Shown here piece by piece: positions 4,790 through 12,909 of a stretch of 20,860 nt of DNA; the stretch's first letter is position 1, and every line of letters begins with the position of its first letter. The notes under the pieces are model-generated. The model was not told the DNA's origin and searched no databases. It saw only the letters and a program-made list of their open reading frames with translations. The position numbers and the translations under genes are program-made. The stretch comes from a virus: positions 1 to 20,860 of the IMG/VR virus record IMGVR_UViG_3300045738_000519; one strand, 5' to 3'.

Positions 4790-6764
4790 CCAGAGCGTCT
4801 CGGACTGGGCCGACGAGCACCGGATCCTCTCGCCGGAGTCTTCGGCCGAGGCGGGCAAGTGGCACACTTCGCGCGTGCCCTGGACGCGCGACCCGATGGA
4901 CGCAAGCGGAGATCCCGAGTGTCGCGAGATCGTGCTCGAGTTCGCGGCGCAACTCGCGAAGACTGAGGTCCTGAATAATATTATCGGCCACCGGATGCAC
5001 CGCGACCCGGCGCCGATGCTCGCCGTCTTCCCGACCGATCGGATCGGCCAGACCTGGTCGAAGGATCGGCTCGCGCCGATGCTCCGCGATACGCCGGTGC
5101 TCCGGAATCTCGTCTATGACAAGGCGAACGTATCGAGGCGCGCGGCCTCGAGTGAGATCCTCGAGAAGAAATTTCCCGGCGGAGGTCTGGCGATCACGGG
5201 ATCGAACAGCGCGGCCGGCCTGGCGATGCGGCCAGTCCGCGACCTAATCGGCGACGAAGTCGATCGCTGGAGTGCGACGGCCGGCGGACGCGGCGGCGAC
5301 GAAGGCGATCCGATGGTGCTCGCCGCAAAGCGGACGAGCAACTTCGACACGTCACTTCAGGCCTGGGCGAGCTCGCCTGGGGAGCTCGGCCGCTCGCGGA
5401 TCCATAAAAGATACGAGCAAACCGACCAAAACCGATGGCACGCGCGCTGCGTATTCTGCGACGAGCTCGCCGTGCTCCTCTGGGAAAACGTCGACTTCCG
5501 CCTCGACGACCTCGACAAGGCCGACCTCGATCGGATGTCGAACGAAGAGCGGGCGTCGCGCGCGCAATACAAGTGCCAACACTGCGGGCAACACATGACC
5601 GACGACGACCGGCACGAATCGGCGAACCGTGGGAAGTATGTCGCGAAGAACCCGAAGGTCCGCGCGAAGCGTGGCTTCTGGATCAACGCGCTTAACTCGC
5701 CTTGGCTCTCGATGAGCGAGCTCGTCGAAGAGTGGCTCGACGCCCAGGGCGACCCGATGCTCTTGCAGGTCTTCATAAACACGCGACTCGCGGAGCTCTG
5801 GGATGCCGGCGCCGATCGCGTCGATCCCGAACACCTGATCGAGAAGCTCGAGCGATACCCGAGCTCGAAGATCCCGACCGGCGTGCTGATGGTCACGGCC
5901 GGCGCGGACGTGCAGAAGGATCGGATCGAAGTCTCGCTTTACGGCTGGGGCGTATCGGGCGAGCACTGGGCGCTCGAGCATCACGTCCTCACCGCCGACC
6001 CGGCGATCTTGCTCGAGGGCAAAGAGAACACCGCACTCGACGACCTGCTTCTCGACTCAAAGTTCGCGCGCGCCGATGGCGTCGTGATCCCGATCGCCGC
6101 GTCTTGCATCGACGCCGGCGGCCTGTTCAACGACGAAGTCTTGAACTACGCGCACAAGCGACGAGCGCGCCGCGTCTACGCCATTCGCGGCCGGGCCGGG
6201 CAAGGTCATCCCCTTTGGCCGCTCAAGGGCGCGACGCACCTCAAGGCCTCGAAGACGATCGGCCGGCGCGACGTCTATATGCTCGGCGTCGACACCGGGA
6301 AGACGGCGCTCCACTACCATCTGAGGAAGAAGCGCGAGGTCGACTGGACGAAGGGCGAGGTCTCGCCGGGTCTAATTCACTTCCCGACCAGGCCGGAGTT
6401 CGACGCGGAGTTCTTCGCGCAGCTCGCCGGCGAGTCGCCCAGGCCTCGGAAGGTCAAGGGGAAGCTCTCGGTCGAGTGGATCCAAGATTATCCGCGCGTC
6501 GAAGCGTGCGACTGCTGGGTCTACGCTCGCGCGGCCGTCGCGTCGCTCGCCGTGAATTGGACGAAGCTCCTCGCGCGCCGCGATCGCGCGGCCGCCGGCG
6601 AGCTCGAGTCCGCCGACCAGGCCGTCGCCGCACCGCGCTCGAGCTCGGCGACCAGGCCGGAAGACGACGACGATCCGGCGCCGCCCAGGCGACCTCGACG
6701 CACTAAACGGAAACCGCCGGGCCGTCGTCCGAAGAAGCGCGGCGGCTTCACGACGAACTATTGA
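4677..6764 (+). CDS. Terminase large subunit, GpA family
   Basis: ATPase-nuclease that drives DNA into the prohead. The frame opens at TTG 4647, but paired ATGs at 4677/4680 are the first ATGs and give a family-like N terminus; I chose 4677 (695 aa). Visible: the GpA signature VSDWADEHRILSPESSAEAG (about 41-60); a P-loop position reading AAQLAKTE (90-97), keeping Lys95 and Thr96 but lacking the usual glycines; Walker B with DE at 193-194 (LIGDEVDRW); CxxC pairs at 258/261 and 300/303 as a zinc knuckle; nuclease motif TAGADVQKDRIEV with Asp411, IDAGG with Asp479, and EACDCWVYAR with Asp612. The C terminus is basic and low-complexity. It overlaps the small subunit gene. The altered P-loop is the oddity; everything else fits GpA. 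Confidence 0.92.
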   Translation: MMSPESLARRTRNLKQSGLLLSNALRRVVLERLTPPPDQSVSDWADEHRILSPESSAEAGKWHTSRVPWTRDPMDASGDPECREIVLEFAAQLAKTEVLNNIIGHRMHRDPAPMLAVFPTDRIGQTWSKDRLAPMLRDTPVLRNLVYDKANVSRRAASSEILEKKFPGGGLAITGSNSAAGLAMRPVRDLIGDEVDRWSATAGGRGGDEGDPMVLAAKRTSNFDTSLQAWASSPGELGRSRIHKRYEQTDQNRWHARCVFCDELAVLLWENVDFRLDDLDKADLDRMSNEERASRAQYKCQHCGQHMTDDDRHESANRGKYVAKNPKVRAKRGFWINALNSPWLSMSELVEEWLDAQGDPMLLQVFINTRLAELWDAGADRVDPEHLIEKLERYPSSKIPTGVLMVTAGADVQKDRIEVSLYGWGVSGEHWALEHHVLTADPAILLEGKENTALDDLLLDSKFARADGVVIPIAASCIDAGGLFNDEVLNYAHKRRARRVYAIRGRAGQGHPLWPLKGATHLKASKTIGRRDVYMLGVDTGKTALHYHLRKKREVDWTKGEVSPGLIHFPTRPEFDAEFFAQLAGESPRPRKVKGKLSVEWIQDYPRVEACDCWVYARAAVASLAVNWTKLLARRDRAAAGELESADQAVAAPRSSSATRPEDDDDPAPPRRPRRTKRKPPGRRPKKRGGFTTNY

Positions 6765-6777
6765 GGAGCCTCCGTCG

Positions 6778-7395
6778 ATGCCCCAGGTTTTCACGATCCC
6801 CACAGTCGCGCCGCTCCGCGTTCGCTTCATGGAGCGCGTGACGTGGACTAGGACGTTTACCGACCCCCGGCGATCGCCTGCTGAATTTAGTTATAATTGG
6901 GGATGGTTGGTAAGCGCGGACTTCGCCGGACCCGAGAAGGGCGACGGCTTCACCGTCGACGGGACTCCAGTCGACATCACCACCGGCGAGTGGCAATTCC
7001 TCTTTGAGACGAACGACAAGGCGATCGGCGTCTTCGAGTGGCAGATGTGGGCGAGGCGACACCCCAGCTTTGTCGACGACGGCCAGGCCCGCACGATGCT
7101 CGAGACTGGCATCCTCGAGATTCTTCCAGGGTCACTCGATGGGGCGCGCGATCGCGACTCTTCGACGCACTTGTCGCGTATGCTCGCGCTCATCGAAGGC
7201 CGCCTCGAGGGCCGGGCTGATCTGGACGCCGAGACCTACAGTGTATCGGGCCGCTCGCTGTCGCGGATCCCGATGTCAGAGCTCCTCACAATGCAGGCCT
7301 ACTATTCGCGGCGCCGCCGAGCGGAGCTCGCGGCGCTCGAAAGAGGCGAAACACCTGGCCGCTTGGTCCGCCGCCGCGTCGCGGTGAGATTCTAA
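6778..7395 (+). CDS. gpW-like head-tail joining protein with an extra N-terminal domain
   Basis: 205 aa, ATG 6778 with GAGGAG (6764-6769) upstream. Residues about 130-185 match the gpW pattern: LSRMLALIEGRLEGRADLD, then TYSVSGRSLSRIPMSELLTM and AYYSRRRRAELAALERGE, i.e. helix, strand pair, 'S.SDL...i..l'-type helix and basic tail. gpW binds the bottom of the portal-filled head and is needed for tail attachment; the position between large terminase and portal is exactly that of lambda W. Lambda gpW is about 68 aa, so residues 1-120 here are additional: a beta-rich region with Trp-containing strands (RVTWTRTFTDP, SYNWGWLVSADF, GEWQFLFET, GVFEWQMWARR) resembling the N-terminal domains of small phage baseplate or fibre proteins. 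The gpW part is a pattern match; the N-terminal part is unassigned. Confidence 0.75.
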   Translation: MPQVFTIPTVAPLRVRFMERVTWTRTFTDPRRSPAEFSYNWGWLVSADFAGPEKGDGFTVDGTPVDITTGEWQFLFETNDKAIGVFEWQMWARRHPSFVDDGQARTMLETGILEILPGSLDGARDRDSSTHLSRMLALIEGRLEGRADLDAETYSVSGRSLSRIPMSELLTMQAYYSRRRRAELAALERGETPGRLVRRRVAVRF

Positions 7396-8981
7396 TGCTT
7401 CGCGACCTTCTCGGCCTCGACCAGGCCGTCGACCAGGCGCGAACGCAACCGCAACGCACTCCGCACCGGCCGCGATCGCGTGCGAGCTCATGGGATCCAG
7501 TCGACTCCGGTCGGCTCTTCAGCAACTTCGGGACCTCGAACCTCTCGGCCGATGAAGAAGTGAAACTTCGGCTCGAGAAAGAGCGCGCGCGATCGCGACA
7601 ACTCGAGCGCGAGAACCCCTGGGCCGTTCGTTACTTCACCCTATACGTCCAGAACGTGCTCGGCGACGCCGGGATCCGCCTGGTGCCGCGCGTGTTCGAC
7701 CAGGCCGCCGATGGGAAACAGGTCCCCGACCGCGACGCGAACAAACAGATCCGCGACGCCTGGGCGCGATGGGGCAAGCGGGGATCGCCGACCGTCGACG
7801 GCCGGCACTCTTGGGACACCGCGCTCGCGTGCATGGCCAAGAGTTACAAACGCGACGGCGAGGCTCTGCTCCGGATCTACCGCGGCGGCGAGTTTGGCGA
7901 GTTTGGCTACCAGGTCCAGCTCCGCGAGTCCGATCATCTTCCGATGACCTTGAACCGCGACTTCGGTCCAGGCATCGAAACCGGACACCGGATCCGGATG
8001 GGGATTGAGTTCGATCCGTTCGACAAGCCGGTCGCCTATTGGCTCAACGCTCGACACCCCGGCGCACCTCGAGGCGTGACGCTCGACCGCTTCACCCGCG
8101 TCCCGGCTGACGAGATCATTCACCTCTACGATCAGAAGCGGATCGACCAGTCGCGCGGCTTGCCTTCACTCGAGGCCGGGATCGCTCGGCTCTCAATGCT
8201 GCAAGGCTACGAAGAAGCGGAGCTCGTCGCGGCGCGCGCCGGCGCGTCGAAGATGGGCTTTATCCAGTCGGGCGACGGGAACGAATACGAAGGCGAAGCG
8301 GACGCGACCTACGACGACGACGAGATCGTCGAAGAGTTTTCACCGGGCACGATCGCGCAGCTCGGCGAGGGGCAAGAGTTTGTCGCCTGGGATCCGACGC
8401 ATCCGAACAGCGCCTTCGGCGACTTCGTCAAAAACGCGCTTCGCGCCTTCTTCTCGGTCGGCGGCGCGAGTTACAACTCGGGCGCGAACGACCTCGAGGG
8501 GGTCAACTTTTCGAGCCTGCGGGATGGAAAGCTAACCGAGCGCGACACCTGGCGACTCGAGCAGGAGCTCTTGATCGACATCGTATGCCGGCCGGTTTTC
8601 GAGTCTTGGCTTCCCCAGGCGATGCTCGGCCGCGCGATCGACCTGCCACTCGACAAGCTCGAGAAGTTCACCGAGCACCGCTGGCAGGGCCGCCGCTGGG
8701 AATGGGTGGACCCGGCGAAGGAAGCGACCGGGCACAAGATCCAGCTCGAGAACCGCACGACGACGGTCTCGCGGATCCTCGAGTCGCAAGGCCGGGACCT
8801 GCGCGATCACCTCGAGGAGCTCGCGCTCGAGATCGACCTGGCCGAGGAGCTCGGGCTCGAGAGCCTTCTCCCCTACGCCGCGCCGGCTGTGACAGATCCG
8901 GTCACACCGGCCGCTCCGCCTGGTCCGCCGGCACCGGACGAAGACGAACCCGAAGACCTCGAGGATCTCGATGAAGACTAA
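7395..8981 (+). CDS. Portal protein, lambda family
   Basis: 528 aa forming the ring at the special vertex through which DNA enters and leaves. It starts at ATG 7395 sharing a base with the upstream stop (TAATG). Family features: an N-terminal ERENPWAVRYFTLYVQNVLG segment (about 71-90) followed by GIRLVPRV, the typical 'N..a......nvvG.Gi.l' core; SYKRDGEALLRIYR (about 150-163); PVAYWLNARHPG; the ADEIIHLYDQKRIDQSRGLP wing (about 236-255), the 'H.f...RpgQ.RG.p' signature; and NFSSLRDGKL (the 'nySSlR.....' motif) with W at the expected spot. The C terminus is Pro/Asp/Glu-rich and disordered. It overlaps the next gene by 11 bases. Length is normal for the family. Confidence 0.93.
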   Translation: MLRDLLGLDQAVDQARTQPQRTPHRPRSRASSWDPVDSGRLFSNFGTSNLSADEEVKLRLEKERARSRQLERENPWAVRYFTLYVQNVLGDAGIRLVPRVFDQAADGKQVPDRDANKQIRDAWARWGKRGSPTVDGRHSWDTALACMAKSYKRDGEALLRIYRGGEFGEFGYQVQLRESDHLPMTLNRDFGPGIETGHRIRMGIEFDPFDKPVAYWLNARHPGAPRGVTLDRFTRVPADEIIHLYDQKRIDQSRGLPSLEAGIARLSMLQGYEEAELVAARAGASKMGFIQSGDGNEYEGEADATYDDDEIVEEFSPGTIAQLGEGQEFVAWDPTHPNSAFGDFVKNALRAFFSVGGASYNSGANDLEGVNFSSLRDGKLTERDTWRLEQELLIDIVCRPVFESWLPQAMLGRAIDLPLDKLEKFTEHRWQGRRWEWVDPAKEATGHKIQLENRTTTVSRILESQGRDLRDHLEELALEIDLAEELGLESLLPYAAPAVTDPVTPAAPPGPPAPDEDEPEDLEDLDED

Positions 8982-11100
8982 AAGCAAGCGACTCGCGCGC
9001 AATCAAAGGTCGGTAAAGCTCGGGCTCCAGGTCCGCACCGGCACGATCGAGCACCGCGAAGACGGCGACGGCGACGGCGAGACGATCGAGTTCAGCTTCT
9101 CGAGCGAGCTCCCCTATCGCCGCTATTTCGGCCTGGAGATTCTCGGCCACAAAAAGAGCGAGGTCCGGCTCGACGCGCTCAACGACGCGGCGCCGTTCCT
9201 GAAGGATCACGACACGCGGCAACAAATCGGCGTCGTCGAAAAAGCCTGGCTAACTGGCCGGCGAGGTTTAACGGTCGCGAGGTTTGGAAAAACCAACGCG
9301 GCCGTCGAAGAGCAGGGCGAAGTCTCCGGAAGGATCCGGACGAAGATCTCGGTCGGCTACCTGGTGCACGAAATGGTCCTGACGAAAACGGTCGACGATG
9401 TCGATCACTATCGCGTAACGGACTGGGAACCGCTCGAAGTCTCGACTGTAGCGATTCCTGCGGACGGCTCTGTCGGAGTCGGCCGCGACCTCGAGGCGCT
9501 CCCCGCTTTGGCGGAGCGCGTCGCGCAATTTCAAAATCATAAAACCCGCATTGTGCGAGCGCGGGAAGAGAGGATCCAAATGAACGAAATCCGAGTAGCA
9601 CTCAAGTCGACCGGCGTCGTCGTGCTGATCCGTGAAGACGACTTCGACGACGATCTGCACCTGAAACTCGCGCCCGAGCTCGACGCCGCCTCAGTGCCGG
9701 CGATCGCGCCTCGAGTCGAAGTCGGTCGCACCATGACCGAAGACGACGTGAAGCGTATTTCCCAGAAGGCCGCCGGCGAAGCGGCCGACGCCGAGCGATC
9801 GCGGATCGACCAGATCACGAAGCTCGGCCAGAAGTTCAACGCCAGCGACAAGGCGACGAACGCGATCCGAGCGAACGTGTCCTTCGCCGAGTTTCGCGAG
9901 GAGCTCTGGCTCTCCGGCGCGACGCCAGGCGGACGGACCGCAACCGGGGAGCGCGATTATCCCTCGATCGAAGGCAACCCGAACGACTCCGGCATGAGTC
10001 CCGGCGAAGCGCGCGATCAGTATTCGATCCTGCGGGCCGTGCAGTCGATCGTCTGGGACGATCCCTCGATCGCGCCATTCGAGCGCGAAGTGTCGGACGG
10101 CCTGGTCAAGCAGCATGAAGGCCGGCGACCTCGAGGTCTCTGGATGCCGCGCGAGCTCCTGGGCGCACCGATCGTGCCGACCGGCGCCGAGGCCGCACGC
10201 GACGCAATTATGCGCGCTGTCACCGCTGGAACGACCGGCGGGAACCTGGTCGCGACGAACCTGCTCGCGAGCTCTTTTATCGAGCTCCTGCGGAACCGTT
10301 CAGTCGTGCTCGAGCTCGGTGCGACGCTCCTGCCTGGTCTGGTCGGCGACGTCGACATCACGCGCCAGATCACGTCGGGCGCGGCCGCCTGGGTCGCGGA
10401 GTCCGGATCGGCGAGTGATGCCGATCTGACGCTCGACCTGGTCAGCTTGCGACCGAAGACGCTCACCGCGAAGAGCAAGATCACGCGCCGGATGATCCTC
10501 AACGCGACGCCGGCGATCGAAGGCCTCGTGCGCGCCGACCTGGCGAGCGCGATCGCGCTCGGCATCGACACGGCCGGGATCAGCGGCTCGGGATCCGGCG
10601 CAGTGCCGGAAGGGATCCTGAACATGAGTGGCATCGGTGCCGGCTTGTCGCTCGGTGCGAACGGCGGCGCCCAGACCTGGCGCAACCAGGTCGAGCTCGT
10701 GCGTGCGGTCAAGGCCGCAAACGCGGACTCGGGCTCGCTCGGCTGGGCGATCTCGACGAACGCCTGGGCGCATCTGATGGCACGGCCGAAGAGCGGAACC
10801 GACCCGGTCTTCATCCTGTCCGAGCCTGGCGATCGCTCGATCGGCCGGCGCCTAATCGCGTCCGAGCAGGTCCCGAGTAACCTCGTGAAGGCCTCGAGCG
10901 GCACGATCCTGAGCGCGATTATTTACGGCGCCTGGGATCAACTGCTGATCGGCGAGTGGGGTGCGATGGATCTGTTCCCCGATATCTACACAGACGGCGA
11001 CGAGGGGGCGACGATCCTGCGCGTCTTCCAAGACGCCGACATAACGGCACGGCACGAGGACGCCTTTGCGGCTTCGCAGGAAGTGAACACGACCACCTAG
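8971..11100 (+). CDS. Prohead protease-major capsid protein fusion
   Basis: 709 aa in one frame; ATG 8971 has GAGGA (8960-8964) upstream. Residues 1-175 are an HK97/U35-type serine protease: FLKDHD with His80 as the likely catalytic His, KISVGY with Ser127 as the likely nucleophile, and DWEPLEVSTVAIPAD (151-165), the conserved 'P.EiS.V..PAn..A' strand. Residues about 205-330 are charged and scaffold-like (delta domain). Residues about 330-705 are an HK97-fold capsid: LWMPRELLG, VGDVDITRQITSGAAAWVAE (458-477), KTLTAKSKITRRMILNATPA (496-515), IDTAGISGSGSGAVPEGIL (532-550) and C-terminal DITARHEDAFA. The protease cuts the scaffold and then itself. Fused protease-capsid genes are known in phages; here an internal start may also yield the capsid part alone. 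Confidence 0.92.
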   Translation: MKTKSKRLARNQRSVKLGLQVRTGTIEHREDGDGDGETIEFSFSSELPYRRYFGLEILGHKKSEVRLDALNDAAPFLKDHDTRQQIGVVEKAWLTGRRGLTVARFGKTNAAVEEQGEVSGRIRTKISVGYLVHEMVLTKTVDDVDHYRVTDWEPLEVSTVAIPADGSVGVGRDLEALPALAERVAQFQNHKTRIVRAREERIQMNEIRVALKSTGVVVLIREDDFDDDLHLKLAPELDAASVPAIAPRVEVGRTMTEDDVKRISQKAAGEAADAERSRIDQITKLGQKFNASDKATNAIRANVSFAEFREELWLSGATPGGRTATGERDYPSIEGNPNDSGMSPGEARDQYSILRAVQSIVWDDPSIAPFEREVSDGLVKQHEGRRPRGLWMPRELLGAPIVPTGAEAARDAIMRAVTAGTTGGNLVATNLLASSFIELLRNRSVVLELGATLLPGLVGDVDITRQITSGAAAWVAESGSASDADLTLDLVSLRPKTLTAKSKITRRMILNATPAIEGLVRADLASAIALGIDTAGISGSGSGAVPEGILNMSGIGAGLSLGANGGAQTWRNQVELVRAVKAANADSGSLGWAISTNAWAHLMARPKSGTDPVFILSEPGDRSIGRRLIASEQVPSNLVKASSGTILSAIIYGAWDQLLIGEWGAMDLFPDIYTDGDEGATILRVFQDADITARHEDAFAASQEVNTTT
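9567..9582 (+). promoter_or_regulatory. Internal ribosome binding site and ATG inside the protease-capsid gene
   Basis: AGAGAGGA (9567-9574) lies six bases after its GAGG core from an in-frame ATG at 9580 (Met204 of the fusion). Initiation here would give a 506-aa capsid precursor lacking the protease but keeping the scaffold-like region. The spacing is as good as that of genuine gene starts in this window. An AT-richer stretch (about 9529-9547) and a short hairpin (CCCGC 9545-9549 with GCGGG 9561-9565) sit just upstream, as at an intergenic junction. Confidence 0.55.
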
Positions 11101-11126
11101 CAGTAAGTGACAATCAACACCGAGAC

Positions 11127-11156
11127 GGCCGGCGCTCTCGTAAGCGGGCGCCGGCC
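11127..11156 (+). terminator. Strong GC-rich hairpin after the capsid gene
   Basis: GGCCGGCGC (11127-11135) and GCGCCGGCC (11148-11156) are a perfect 9-bp inverted repeat; a T-G and a C-G pair can extend it inward, leaving an 8-base loop. It lies 26 bases after the capsid stop, in one of the few intergenic gaps of the structural block. No run of T follows, so it is not a canonical rho-independent terminator. It more likely attenuates downstream transcription or protects the capsid mRNA 3' end, raising capsid output over its neighbours. Confidence 0.5.
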
Positions 11157-11190
11157 CGATCGCCCTACCAGGAACGGAGGACCGGCAACA

Positions 11191-11529
11191 ATGGCGAAGA
11201 AGAAGAGAACCGAAGAAGATCCAGAGTTCGTCGAAGTCACGGCGCGCGAACGGATCAACGGGATCGAGAAAGACAAAAACGGCCGCCGCAAGGTGATCGA
11301 GCAGGGCGAGGACTTCAAGTGTCCTTATCGACTCGCGCTTCGGCTCGAGCGATCCGGGAAGGTCGCGATCGACGACGACGATCGCGACGCCGCGAAGATC
11401 GGCGCCGCAACGAACCGGAAGGCGCAAGAAGACGCCGACCACGGCGAGCGCCGCCGGATCCAAGACCTCGACGATCGGATCGCCGAACGCGATAAGGGCG
11501 ACTCGAAGAAGCGCGGGAAGAAGGGGTGA
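11191..11529 (+). CDS. Small charged head-associated protein, 112 aa
   Basis: The frame opens at GTG 11107, but that would translate the hairpin; ATG 11191 with GGAGG (11176-11180) ten bases upstream is the better start, giving MAKKKRTEEDPEFVEVTARE. Residues about 27-60 follow a pattern seen in small phage proteins between capsid and connector genes: a 'k.Gr.kViEqGedFkcp..lA.rL..sGkV' run, i.e. two short strands and a helix. The remainder is highly charged, helical and probably disordered (DDDDRDAAK, then KAQEDADHGERRRIQDLDDR). Function unknown; the place between capsid and FII-like joiner suggests head completion. It overlaps the next gene by GTGA. Confidence 0.72.
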   Translation: MAKKKRTEEDPEFVEVTARERINGIEKDKNGRRKVIEQGEDFKCPYRLALRLERSGKVAIDDDDRDAAKIGAATNRKAQEDADHGERRRIQDLDDRIAERDKGDSKKRGKKG

Positions 11530-11864
11530 ACCCCGAGACCGCCGCCGACCGCCGGATGTTTGTGCAGGACTTTGGCGAGACCTGCACGATCACGCCGACC
11601 GCCGGCGGGACTCCCTTCACGATCTCCGCGATCTTCAACGCGGGACCGCAACGGACTAGCGAGCTCGAGCTCGACCAGATCGGGTCGACGAACGTCGTCG
11701 GCTCGAACCCGCACCTCGAGCTCTCGAGTGAAGAGCGCGCGAAGATCGCGGAGCTCGACGAGGTCGCGATCCCGTCGAAGGCGCCGATCACCTACCGGAT
11801 CTCGACGATCGAACCGGAAGACGTCGACGGCGGCTTCTTCGTCGCTGAGCTCTTGGAGGTTTGA
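11526..11864 (+). CDS. Head-tail joining protein, lambda FII-like
   Basis: 112 aa from GTG 11526, overlapping the previous stop. The N terminus RRMFVQDFGETCTI (about 9-22) followed by a beta strand pair and GTPFTISAIFNAG (28-40) matches the FII/attachment-protein plan ('f..dfG..v.......i.aifd..'), a small beta barrel that docks under the portal and receives the tail. SSEERAKIAELDEVAIPS and ITYRISTIEPEDVDGGFFVA complete the strands expected in this family. Lambda FII is 117 aa, so length fits. The position after capsid and before a tail-terminator-like gene supports the call. Confidence 0.72.
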   Translation: MNPETAADRRMFVQDFGETCTITPTAGGTPFTISAIFNAGPQRTSELELDQIGSTNVVGSNPHLELSSEERAKIAELDEVAIPSKAPITYRISTIEPEDVDGGFFVAELLEV

Positions 11865-11867
11865 CCC

Positions 11868-12536
11868 GTGCAGGACCTCACCGCGCTTGAAGCCTCGACG
11901 CAACTCCAGGCGATCCTCCGCGCGACCTGGGCGGCGCATTCAGACTTTGCCGGCGTGCAGATCGACGCGCCTCGCCTGATCGACGTGCCGCCGCAGAGCG
12001 CCGGAGCGAAGCGGATCTCGATCTCGATCAACGAGCTATCAGTCCGCGAGGTCGCAACGGAAGCGCCGAAGGCCTGGATCGTCGACGCGACGCTCTCGGT
12101 GTATTGCCTGGTCGAGTCGCCCTATCCAGAAACCGACACAAGCGGGGATCCGGCGGCGGCCGTGCTCGGCGTGTTGAACCCGTTAGCGATCACAACGGAG
12201 AAGCGTCTCGGGTCGGATCTTCGCGCCATTCGAGAGGTCGACCCGAAGACCTTCCTCTCGTGTCAGTTCTACGACTTCAACTTCGCCAGCTATTCAGCCG
12301 GCGTCGACGACAACGGGCAACGACTTCAGGCGCTCGGGCTCTTCGAGTATCAACTCGGTTTTTTTATTCCCGAATACATCGACACCGAGGACTACTTCCG
12401 ACTGCTAGAAACTAATATTGATTGGAATCTATACGGCGGGATCGGCGACACGATCTTTCCGGAGGAGCCACACGCCGAAGACGATCACACGATCGTCATC
12501 GCCGCGCCGCCGGCGCCTGGACCTACAGGACCCTAA
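11868..12536 (+). CDS. Putative tail terminator or neck protein
   Basis: 222 aa from GTG 11868, four bases after the FII-like stop. I do not recognise a precise family. The fold looks alpha/beta: an N-terminal helix (LEASTQLQAILRATWAAHSD, about 7-26), strands KRISISINELSVRE and KAWIVDATLSVYCLVES (the 'w...a.l.vd..v..' strand seen in gpU-like terminators), a helix ending in EKRLGSD, and a strand pair around GLFEYQLGFFIPE. The C terminus is Pro-rich and probably disordered. In this gene order the place between FII-like joiner and sheath is where the tail terminator or completion protein stands, the ring that stops tail growth and meets the head. Assignment is from position and general shape. 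Confidence 0.62.
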   Translation: MQDLTALEASTQLQAILRATWAAHSDFAGVQIDAPRLIDVPPQSAGAKRISISINELSVREVATEAPKAWIVDATLSVYCLVESPYPETDTSGDPAAAVLGVLNPLAITTEKRLGSDLRAIREVDPKTFLSCQFYDFNFASYSAGVDDNGQRLQALGLFEYQLGFFIPEYIDTEDYFRLLETNIDWNLYGGIGDTIFPEEPHAEDDHTIVIAAPPAPGPTGP

Positions 12537-12672
12537 CCCGCAATTTCGCCGGCCAGGCCGTGCTCGCTCTCGTTCGCCGAGAGCTCGAGGCGTCCAGGTC
12601 AAACCATACCGACACCCTCGCGATCGTCGCTCTCTGGCGATCCTCGAGGGCCGGTCTGAGGAGCTCGCACCG

Positions 12673-12903
12673 ATGGCAACGAAAACAAGCTACACGCCGA
12701 CCCTGGGCGATCCGGTCGTCGTCACGATCGCCGAAGGTCACGCGGTCCGCGATCCGCTCAGCCTGGTCAAGCTCGCCGATGGCGACGTCGTGATCTGGTC
12801 GACGCACTTTCAACGGCGCCTAAACGAAGGATCGTTGACTGTCTCGCAATACAAACCCGAGAAACCGACGAAGAGCTCGAGCTCCTCGGGCGGGAAGGAG
12901 TAA
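12673..12903 (+). CDS. DUF2635 family protein (Mu gp38-like)
   Basis: 76 aa. The open frame runs further upstream, but ATG 12673 with GAGGAG (12658-12663) nine bases before it gives the family-like product. The core, EGHAVRDPLSLVKLADGDVV then FQRRLNEGSLTVS, matches DUF2635: 'p..G..VRDP......lp..G..V.....W.RRl.dGdv'. In Mu-type phages this small protein is encoded directly before the tail sheath, as here; its function is unknown. The C terminus is Lys/Ser-rich. The 136 bases upstream (12537-12672) contain no frame with a credible start and ribosome binding site. Confidence 0.75.
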   Translation: MATKTSYTPTLGDPVVVTIAEGHAVRDPLSLVKLADGDVVIWSTHFQRRLNEGSLTVSQYKPEKPTKSSSSSGGKE

Positions 12904-12909
12904 CAAATT

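Noticed and set aside
3626-4867. A 413-codon open frame on the - strand
   Set aside because: It runs antisense to the ParB-methyltransferase, small and large terminase genes, which have clear motifs; its product is low in recognisable patterns and reflects the GC-rich third-position bias.
5702-6706. A 334-codon + strand frame inside the large terminase
   Set aside because: Arg-rich out-of-frame translation overlapping the nuclease domain; no ribosome binding site or motif.
11107-11190. Earlier GTG start for the charged 112-aa protein
   Set aside because: It would translate the perfect hairpin and has no ribosome binding site; ATG 11191 has GGAGG.
12422-12672. Extra small gene between the 222-aa protein and DUF2635
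   Set aside because: Frames here are open but have no start with a ribosome binding site that gives a protein-like sequence; the frame upstream of 12673 is Arg/Ser-rich read-through.
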